From Clostridia bacterium (lineage in GTDB: Bacteria > Bacillota_A > Clostridia > Peptostreptococcales > JAAYPU01), in assembly GCA_022360735.1 (NCBI GenBank), contig JAKSCF010000227.1, forward strand, positions 1-8,890: a DNA stretch of 8,890 bases. The letters run 5' to 3'. The notes beneath the pieces were generated by a model. It did no database searches. It had not been told where the DNA came from and saw only the letters and a list, made by a program, of their open reading frames with translations. The position numbers and the translations under genes were made by a program. This document shows positions 1-4,966 of this stretch, piece after piece. Every line of letters starts with the position of its first letter. Position 1 is the stretch's first letter.

Positions 1-663
1 AAATTGATCAAACAAAATTGTCTCAGAATGATGAGAATCGTTAATAACATTATAGATATCAATCGAATAGAAACCGGCTTTCTAAAAGTTAACTCTTCCA
101 ATATTAATATCGTTTCTTTATTGGAGAATATTATTTACTCTGCATCAGAATATGCTAATTTAAAATATATTAACTTTATCTTTGATACAGATTGTGAAGA
201 TTATCATTTATTATGTGATCCGGAATTAATTGAAAGAATTATGCTCAACCTTATATCTAATGCCATTAAATTTACAGGCTCAGACGGAACCATATGGATT
301 AATTTTCAGTCCGGCGAAGAATATGTTACCATTTCGGTTCGTGATTCGGGTGTAGGCATTCCTAAGGATAAACTCAACACGATATTTGATCGTTTTGAAC
401 AAGTGGACAACTCTTCATTTGTTAAAAACTATAGCGGTAGTGGCATAGGACTTAACCTTGTTAAAGAAATTGTCCAGCTTCATGGCGGCAACATCACTGT
501 TACCAGTCAGGTTAATGAAGGCAGCCAGTTTACCATTACCCTTCCTGTCTCTGATAACGCTATACCTAAAATTATGGAAGATAAAAAAGTCGATCAAGAC
601 AACAACGTGGATACCATTAATATCGAAATGTCCGATATTTACACCGGCATAGACGCATCCTAA
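1..663 (+). CDS. Sensor histidine kinase, C-terminal part (5' truncated by window edge)
   Basis: This is the last 220 codons of a two-component sensor kinase; the frame is open from base 1, so the real start lies outside. Numbering from the first visible residue, residues 1-30 are the end of the HisKA dimerisation helix pair (IVNNIIDINRIETG). The phospho-accepting His of the H-box is therefore just upstream and not visible. An HATPase_c domain follows. The N-box has N83 and N87 (LNLISNAIKFT). The G1 box is DSGVGIP at 115-121, the F-box FDRFEQVD is at 129-136, and the G2 box GSGIGL is at 146-151. All ATP-binding motifs look intact. After the ATPase fold (about 183) comes a 37-residue hydrophilic tail with no receiver domain, so it is not a C-terminally hybrid kinase. 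The order and wording of the motifs resemble clostridial PAS-type sensor kinases, but the sensor region, the signal and the partner regulator are not in the window. The gene ends at a strong hairpin shared with the convergent gene. Confidence 0.93.
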   Translation, partial: KLIKQNCLRMMRIVNNIIDINRIETGFLKVNSSNINIVSLLENIIYSASEYANLKYINFIFDTDCEDYHLLCDPELIERIMLNLISNAIKFTGSDGTIWINFQSGEEYVTISVRDSGVGIPKDKLNTIFDRFEQVDNSSFVKNYSGSGIGLNLVKEIVQLHGGNITVTSQVNEGSQFTITLPVSDNAIPKIMEDKKVDQDNNVDTINIEMSDIYTGIDAS

Positions 664-669
664 AAACAA

Positions 670-703
670 GGCGGATTTTGCTTTACAAAATCCGCCTTTC
701 TTT
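670..703. terminator. Bidirectional Rho-independent terminator between convergent genes
   Basis: A perfect 11-bp stem (GGCGGATTTTG at 670-680, CAAAATCCGCC at 686-696) closes a 5-nt loop. On the plus strand a T-rich tail follows (TTTCTTTG). On the minus strand the same stem is followed by TTGTTTTTAG. It lies in the 41-bp gap between the stop of the histidine kinase gene and the stop of the FGGY kinase gene, so it can end both transcripts. Confidence 0.9.
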
Positions 704-704
704 G

Positions 705-2255
705 TCACCTGTTCCCTGATGTAATATGATCAATTTCTTTATACAGCTTCTTAAGATTTGGATAAATCTTTTTATACGCTTGTTGATACATTTGCTTATA
801 TTTTTTAGCATTCACCGGATCGGGCTCAAACACAGATTCTTTATGGACCATTCCATTGACAGCCTCTTCGTATGTATTAAAAACATTTAAAGCTTTAAAA
901 GCTGCAACAGCTGCCCCCAGTCCGGAAGTTTCGTAAGTTTGAACTCTATACACCGTTCTTCCCATCATGTCAGCTGTAATTTTGCAAATATTATCACTTT
1001 GTGATCCCCCGCCGGAAATTGCAATGGCATTAATTCTTTTTTGTGTCTTTCTTTCAATAGATTCTATTCCATCTAATACAGCATAATTAATGCCTTCAAC
1101 AATTGCTCTGTAAATATGTGCTCTGGTATGACTATCCGTAAATCCAATAACCGCTCCTTTTGCATAAGGATCTTTCAACTCTCCTCCCCAGTAGGGCTGC
1201 AAGAATAATCCGTCTGAACCTACGGGTACCATTTCTAATAGTTTATCTAATAATACTTCTACCGGAATATCCTGCTCTTCTGATTGTTTTTTTTCTATTT
1301 CGGCAAATTCATTTTTGAACCACCTTACCATCCAATACCCTCTATTGATCTGAATTTCCGGATTATATTGATTTGGGATTACGGAAGGATAGGCTGGAAT
1401 AAATCTATGTATTTCAATGTACTTTGGTGTTGTCGTTTGAATTGTAACTGCAGAGCCAAGACTAAGGTTCCCTGTTTCACTGTCTAAACATCCGGTTCCC
1501 AGAGTTTCGCATCCCTTATCTGATCCGGAAGCAATAACCGGAATACCTGCTTGAATACCTGTTTCGCAGGATGCTTTTGACGAAATCAAGCCAATTTCCT
1601 GCCCCGGCTCAACCAGCTCTGGCATTTTTTTATGGTCAATATTAAAGGCAATACTTTTTACATCGTATTTTGAAGCCCATTTTCTACGTTTAAAGTCATA
1701 AGGCACATAGCCAATTTGTGAAGCCGTGGAGTCAATAAAATGGCCCGTTAGTTTAAAATTTAAATAGGCAGACAACAATAAGTATTTATAAGTATTTTTA
1801 TAAACATTTTTCTCATTTTCTTTTATCCATTGCCACCTAAATACCCTTCTGAAATTCTGAATTTTTTTTTCTTCGCCAATAAGCTTTAGAATCGATGCAT
1901 ACATAAAAGGTATTTTATCTTGTGCTTTGGCCATTCTCTGATCTAACCATAAAATAACAGGTCTTAGAGGCTTGCCGTTTTCATCTACAGGTACAACCGT
2001 ATTTCTCATTGTCGTTAATGTTACGCCTAATAAATCTTCAAATATCTTTGGCTGCTTTTGTTTTAAGACTTGACATACATCACATATAGTATGCCAATAA
2101 AAATCCCCTTCTTGCTCAGCATATCCAGGGACATTTGATAAGTAAGGATTATATTCTCTTTTTTCTTTTTCTATTATTTGGCCTTGATTATCAAAGATAA
2201 TGCCTCTAGTACTCTGGGTACCTACATCAATGGTTAATATATATTTTAACCCCAT
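705..2255 (-). CDS. FGGY-family carbohydrate kinase (xylulokinase-like)
   Basis: A 516-residue cytoplasmic kinase of the FGGY family, which transfers phosphate from ATP to a sugar or polyol hydroxyl. The length is typical. The N-terminal half opens with the phosphate-binding strand ILTIDVGTQSTRG (6-18). It continues with GYAEQEGDFYW (44-54), TTMRNT (81-86) and the substrate-face motif WLDQR (103-107). The proposed catalytic base is D246 in GSDKGCETLG. The C-terminal half has LFLQPYWGGE (350-359), a helix RAIVEGINYAVLDGIE, the ATP-site loop ISGGGSQS (413-420) and TSGLGAAVAA (443-452), all FGGY_C features. The ATG start is preceded by GGAGG four bases away (2260-2264). No isomerase, epimerase, transporter or sugar regulator is adjacent, so the substrate is open. 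Xylulose, ribulose, gluconate or an erythritol-like polyol are all possible, and I give no symbol. It lies downstream of a hairpin terminator with no clear promoter of its own. TATAAT on this strand at 2310-2315 is a weak candidate -10. Confidence 0.9.
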   Translation of the reverse strand: MGLKYILTIDVGTQSTRGIIFDNQGQIIEKEKREYNPYLSNVPGYAEQEGDFYWHTICDVCQVLKQKQPKIFEDLLGVTLTTMRNTVVPVDENGKPLRPVILWLDQRMAKAQDKIPFMYASILKLIGEEKKIQNFRRVFRWQWIKENEKNVYKNTYKYLLLSAYLNFKLTGHFIDSTASQIGYVPYDFKRRKWASKYDVKSIAFNIDHKKMPELVEPGQEIGLISSKASCETGIQAGIPVIASGSDKGCETLGTGCLDSETGNLSLGSAVTIQTTTPKYIEIHRFIPAYPSVIPNQYNPEIQINRGYWMVRWFKNEFAEIEKKQSEEQDIPVEVLLDKLLEMVPVGSDGLFLQPYWGGELKDPYAKGAVIGFTDSHTRAHIYRAIVEGINYAVLDGIESIERKTQKRINAIAISGGGSQSDNICKITADMMGRTVYRVQTYETSGLGAAVAAFKALNVFNTYEEAVNGMVHKESVFEPDPVNAKKYKQMYQQAYKKIYPNLKKLYKEIDHITSGNR

Positions 2256-2270
2256 GCTGCCTCCGCTATA

Positions 2271-2304
2271 TTAAAAATTCTACAGCTCTTAAGCTGTAGA
2301 ATTT
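2271..2304 (-). terminator. Rho-independent terminator after the downstream acidic paralog
   Basis: A perfect 13-bp inverted repeat (AAATTCTACAGCT at 2275-2287, its complement at 2292-2304) surrounds a 4-nt loop. On the minus strand the stem runs into TTTTT and then AATAT. It lies 12 bp after the stop of the gene ending at 2317 and 19 bp before the start of the FGGY kinase gene. It therefore separates the two units, or lets only part of the transcripts read through into the kinase. Confidence 0.82.
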
Positions 2305-2316
2305 GTATTATTATAG

Positions 2317-2940
2317 TTAGTTTAGATAATAATCATCTTCGTATTCTTCTATTTCTTCAAATAACCCTTCATTGTCATATCCATCGATGCCGCTGCCAAA
2401 ATATGGACTCTCTCCAAAATCAATGCCGTACCGAACAAGTTCTTGAAGGTCCTTAAGTAAATTTTGTCTTCTTTCTGTTATTAAAAAGAGTTTTATGTTC
2501 TGCTCTTTCTCATTTCCTTGATTTTCTCTAATAATCGTTAAGGATGCGAATACACTAATATCAAAACTATCTTTATCTTTAATATACTTAACTTTTGAAT
2601 CTACCATTAGCCACTTAGAGAAGTTCTTCAGTTCATAAGCGATTGTTTCTCGTACATTTTCTGTCTCCTCTTCAAATATTTCCATCAAAAATGAATTCAT
2701 ATCTACTAGAGCAACCATAATGGAAGGTTCATGATCAATAATTAATTCAATACATTCATTAAAATAATCTTCTATTAACATCTCAATATTATCGATTGAT
2801 TTTATAACCTCTTCGTTTACTTGATCATCCAAACAGTACATATATGACACTAAATCAAAAAATTGTTCTTTTGTTTTTATTTCATTCCAATTTTCTATTC
2901 CAAGCACTTCTTTTAGTTCTTTTATGATTTCCTTCTCCAA
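2317..2940 (-). CDS. Acidic protein of unknown function, paralog A (207 aa, TTG start)
   Basis: I do not recognise this family. The protein is predicted cytoplasmic: there is no signal peptide or membrane segment. It is helical in character and very acidic, with a tail rich in Glu, Asp and Tyr (LFEEIEEYEDDYYLN). The start is TTG at 2938-2940; an AAGGAGGG Shine-Dalgarno lies just upstream at good spacing, and no in-frame ATG fits better. The protein is a divergent paralog of the next gene upstream (3020-3643). Both are 207 residues long. Both open with an EVL..x..W..I helix (W18 here), then EQF (25-27), IEDYF (56-60) and AYELKNFSKWLM (101-112). The last motif shares 8 of 12 positions with the partner. 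A strand-like block FDISVFASLTIIRENQ (126-141) also matches. After residue about 145 the two differ: this copy has a basic and Leu-rich stretch, then a Gly/Asp-rich loop (ESPYFGSGIDGYDNEG). It has its own extended -10 promoter and a strong terminator. Confidence 0.85.
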   Translation of the reverse strand: MEKEIIKELKEVLGIENWNEIKTKEQFFDLVSYMYCLDDQVNEEVIKSIDNIEMLIEDYFNECIELIIDHEPSIMVALVDMNSFLMEIFEEETENVRETIAYELKNFSKWLMVDSKVKYIKDKDSFDISVFASLTIIRENQGNEKEQNIKLFLITERRQNLLKDLQELVRYGIDFGESPYFGSGIDGYDNEGLFEEIEEYEDDYYLN

Positions 2941-2971
2941 CGTTCTCCCTCCTTACTATGAGAGTAACTAC

Positions 2972-3000
2972 ATTATACCACACATAAATTGTGAAATAAA
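2972..3000 (-). promoter_or_regulatory. Probable sigma-A promoter (extended -10) for paralog A
   Basis: On the minus strand there is a perfect TATAAT (2972-2977) preceded by TG one base upstream (TGGTATAAT), an extended -10. The -35 position at 17 bp spacing reads TTTATT, which is poor, as is often tolerated with an extended -10. The predicted transcript start is about 25 bases before the TTG codon, so the leader is short. The -35 end overlaps the hairpin that follows the upstream paralog. Confidence 0.6.
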
Positions 3001-3016
3001 CGCTTGTAAAGCGTTT
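2990..3016 (-). terminator. Weak Rho-independent terminator between the two paralogs
   Basis: An 8-bp perfect stem (AAACGCTT at 2998-3005, AAGCGTTT at 3009-3016) with a 3-nt loop starts three bases after the stop of the upstream paralog. On the minus strand the tail is TTTATTTCAC, an imperfect U-tract. It probably gives partial termination, so the two paralogs may be partly co-transcribed. Confidence 0.55.
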
Positions 3017-3019
3017 TTC

Positions 3020-3643
3020 TTACTCAAATTCTTCAATTACAGGATTTTTTTCATCAATCAAGCCGTTAAATTCATCTTCTTCTTGAAAATCATTAAAATC
3101 TTCATCATCCAATATACTAACTTTATCATCTTCATCTAAATCATATTCATACTCATCAATTCTGTATTCTAAGTCATCCGGAAAATCAATATCAAATTTT
3201 CCGGCATTTAATTGGTCAATTCTAAATAGTATCAATGCATCGAAAATGCTCACCTTCTTTATCTTTTCATTGGATGCATTTGAACATACTAAAAAATCAC
3301 CCTTCATCAACCATTCTTGAAAGCGCAATAACTCATAAGCTAAATTTCCCAATGCTCTGCTGTCTTTATGGATAGCATTGGCAGCTTCCATTAAGGTAGC
3401 CTTAACAGATGAAAATATTTTATATAGAGTCAAATTGTCATCAGGGATTCCCGTCATCAAATCACTAAAATAATATTCAATATACGGCTTACACTCTTGA
3501 GCACTCATCTTAGAAAAAACTTGAATTAAAATATCTTCATCAATTTCTTCCCAGTGCTCCATAAGTGTTAAAAATTGTTCACAATATTGAATATCGTGCC
3601 AATCATTCATTTCAAGAACTTCTAATAGTTCTGATTCATTCAT
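3020..3643 (-). CDS. Acidic protein of unknown function, paralog B (207 aa)
   Basis: Function unknown; predicted soluble. The frame is open to an ATG at 3670, but I place the start at the ATG at 3641-3643. A GGAGAAGAACG Shine-Dalgarno region precedes that codon, while the upstream ATG has none. With this start the protein is 207 residues, exactly the length of its paralog A, and their N-termini align. Shared motifs are LLEVLEMNDWHDI (6-18), EQF (22-24), IEYYF (55-59), AYELLRFQEWLM (102-113) and KVSIFDALILFRIDQ (130-144). The C-terminus is unlike paralog A: the last 49 residues contain 23 Asp or Glu and only three Lys or Arg, a disordered-looking acidic tail (for example DLDEDDKVSILDDEDFNDF). 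Such tails can bind metal or basic partners, but that is inference only. The gene lies 83 bp downstream of the membrane protein gene with no hairpin between, so the two may share a transcript. Confidence 0.85.
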   Translation of the reverse strand: MNESELLEVLEMNDWHDIQYCEQFLTLMEHWEEIDEDILIQVFSKMSAQECKPYIEYYFSDLMTGIPDDNLTLYKIFSSVKATLMEAANAIHKDSRALGNLAYELLRFQEWLMKGDFLVCSNASNEKIKKVSIFDALILFRIDQLNAGKFDIDFPDDLEYRIDEYEYDLDEDDKVSILDDEDFNDFQEEDEFNGLIDEKNPVIEEFE

Positions 3644-3726
3644 CGTTCTTCTCCATATCTCATCATACATTAAATAATGTTATTATCTATATTTTAATAT
3701 ACTTTTATAAAGAAGCAACCCTTAAA

Positions 3727-4080
3727 TTACTGATTTTTCAAAGCTTTTTTGATTTCTTTCTTAAAAAACACTAAATTTATCAAAAACATTAAGCCAACCT
3801 GTAAAACAGGCATTTGTATTTCAAACTTTTTAAACACTAAAATTACCAAACTTATGGACAGCGGTACCATCATATATTTCTTTACATCTGAGATTGAAAT
3901 AATGCTATTTGAAAAAAAAGCAGCAATTGCAAATCCTACACCAACCGATAAAATTAATACAGCTGCAGCTGTGATAATGTCATTATCCGTTGAAATTGCA
4001 AAACTCCTTAATAGCAGCCCGCCAAAAATCATAATTATGCCAACAAGCAAAGCTTGTTCTTTTCTCTTAAGTCTTTTCAT
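3727..4080 (-). CDS. Small integral membrane protein of unknown function (117 aa)
   Basis: A 117-residue hydrophobic protein with a basic N-terminus (MKRLKRKEQ) and four likely membrane helices at about 10-28, 35-57, 69-84 and 89-107, ending in a Lys-rich cytoplasmic tail (FFKKEIKKALKNQ). By the positive-inside rule both termini face the cytoplasm. Loops are very short and I see no catalytic or metal-binding motif. GGGGG lies about 10 bases before the ATG, an imperfect Shine-Dalgarno at long spacing. No terminator follows before the next gene (paralog B), which suggests co-transcription. An opposite-strand frame of similar length overlaps it, but this strand has the membrane-protein pattern, the right direction and the ribosome binding site. 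I cannot assign a family or a role. Confidence 0.75.
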   Translation of the reverse strand: MKRLKRKEQALLVGIIMIFGGLLLRSFAISTDNDIITAAAVLILSVGVGFAIAAFFSNSIISISDVKKYMMVPLSISLVILVFKKFEIQMPVLQVGLMFLINLVFFKKEIKKALKNQ

Positions 4081-4149
4081 TACAAATTGTCCCCCTATAA
4101 ATGATAAAAAAAGAAATATAACCTCAAAACTTATATTTCTACTACTTCC

Positions 4150-4188
4150 AGTATTTACGAAATATGTCGAAAAATCAATGACATATTT
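4150..4188 (-). promoter_or_regulatory. Candidate promoter with overlapping dyad and Spo0A-box-like heptamer
   Basis: On the minus strand TTGATT (4173-4178) and AATACT (4150-4155) are 17 bp apart, each 4 of 6 to consensus, about 70 bp upstream of the membrane protein gene. A perfect 9-bp inverted repeat (AAATATGTC at 4160-4168, GACATATTT at 4180-4188, 11-bp spacer) covers the -35 element and most of the spacer. Within it the plus strand reads TGTCGAA (4165-4171), the core of a Spo0A box. The dyad has no T-tract after it, so it looks like an operator rather than a terminator. Whether any regulator binds is not shown. Confidence 0.35.
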
Positions 4189-4213
4189 ATGGATTATCTT
4201 GAAAATATTTCAT

Positions 4214-4247
4214 CTAAAAAAGCTCTAACCCGTTTGGGTAAGAGCTT
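4214..4247 (-). terminator. Rho-independent terminator of the rubrerythrin gene
   Basis: The stem has arms at 4220-4231 and 4236-4247 with one A-A mismatch and a GTTT loop (plus-strand reading). It includes AAGCTCT paired with AGAGCTT. On the minus strand the stem is followed by TTTTTT then AGATG. It lies about 20 bp past the rubrerythrin stop codon, so that gene is probably transcribed alone. Confidence 0.88.
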
Positions 4248-4266
4248 AATGTTCCGATTTTAATGG

Positions 4267-4818
4267 TTAACCAAAGTATCTTTTAAGTAAGCCTTGGAAT
4301 GCAGCACCATGTCTTGCTTCATCTTTTGCCATCTCATGTACGGTGTCATGAATTGCATCAAGATTCATTTTCTTCGCTAAAGTTGCCAAATCTTTTTTAC
4401 CTGCACAAGCACCATGCTCTGCTGCAACACGCATTTCTAAATTTTTCTTTGTAGAATCCGCTACGACTTCTCCTAAAAGTTCTGCAAATTTTGCCGCATG
4501 TTCTGCTTCTTCAAACGCAATTCTTTTATATGCTTCAGCAACTTCCGGATAACCTTCTCTATCAGCTACACGGCTCATAGCCAAGTACATACCTACTTCT
4601 GTACATTCACCTGTGAAATTGTCTTTTAGACCTTGGATAATTTCAGCATCCACACCTTTTGCTACACCTACTACATGCTCATCTGCCCAAGCTAAATTAC
4701 CTTCGCCTTCTTCTTGAAGTTTGAATTTATCTTTTGCAGCGTTACACTGAGGACATTTATCAGGTGCTTCTTCTCCTTCATGAACGTATCCACATACTGT
4801 ACAAACCCATTTTTTCAT
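4267..4818 (-). CDS. Reverse rubrerythrin (NADH peroxidase component)
   Basis: A 183-residue rubrerythrin with domain order reversed relative to classical rubrerythrin: rubredoxin first, diiron domain second. The N-terminal rubredoxin-like Fe(Cys)4 site uses C6 and C9 (CTVCGYVH) and C22 and C25 (CPQC). A short linker leads to a four-helix ferritin-like domain. Its likely diiron ligands are E71, E104 and H107 (EEAEH), E134, and E167 and H170 (DEARH). All are present, so it should be active. In clostridia, reverse rubrerythrins reduce hydrogen peroxide, and O2 indirectly, with electrons from NADH via a rubredoxin oxidoreductase and rubredoxin; they are under PerR control in Clostridium acetobutylicum. 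That is family knowledge, not shown here. The start is fixed by the CxxC spacing and by AAGGAGG (4830-4836) 11 bases upstream. It has its own strong terminator and a long leader region, so it is likely monocistronic. The cytoplasmic location fits an oxidative-stress role in an anaerobe. Confidence 0.95.
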   Translation of the reverse strand: MKKWVCTVCGYVHEGEEAPDKCPQCNAAKDKFKLQEEGEGNLAWADEHVVGVAKGVDAEIIQGLKDNFTGECTEVGMYLAMSRVADREGYPEVAEAYKRIAFEEAEHAAKFAELLGEVVADSTKKNLEMRVAAEHGACAGKKDLATLAKKMNLDAIHDTVHEMAKDEARHGAAFQGLLKRYFG

Positions 4819-4890
4819 AATTAAATATTCCTCCTTTAATTTAGGTGGTATTTGGGCATAACAATATATCCCTTATCCCTCATACCAACG

Positions 4891-4905
4891 TTATGATTAT
4901 TAATT
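4891..4905. promoter_or_regulatory. Possible PerR-box-like site upstream of reverse rubrerythrin
   Basis: TTATGATTATTAATT on the plus strand matches 11 of 15 positions of the Bacillus PerR box TTATAATTATTATAA, with a good left half and a poor right half. It lies 72 bp before the ATG, just upstream of a possible minus-strand promoter (TTGGTA, 16 bp, TATTGT). In such AT-rich DNA a match of this quality can arise by chance; the known PerR control of clostridial reverse rubrerythrins is the main reason to list it. Confidence 0.25.
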
Positions 4906-4966
4906 ACCCCCAAAAAATATCCTCAAACATTTTTTTTAAAAAATATTTATCTTTATGGGCTTACCG

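Noticed and set aside
415..708. 97-codon minus-strand frame under the histidine kinase gene
   Set aside because: It is antisense to the ATPase domain and its end crosses the shared terminator. There is no independent support.
3749..4228. 159-codon open frame on the plus strand opposite the small membrane protein gene
   Set aside because: It has no Shine-Dalgarno, overlaps the better-supported minus-strand gene along almost its full length, and runs through the rubrerythrin terminator region. Its hydrophobic runs mirror the membrane protein codons.
4921..4966. Possible terminator after the ribonucleotide reductase stop
   Set aside because: Only A/T runs that can pair loosely are present, with no GC-containing stem. 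I cannot support a terminator, so read-through toward the rubrerythrin gene is possible.
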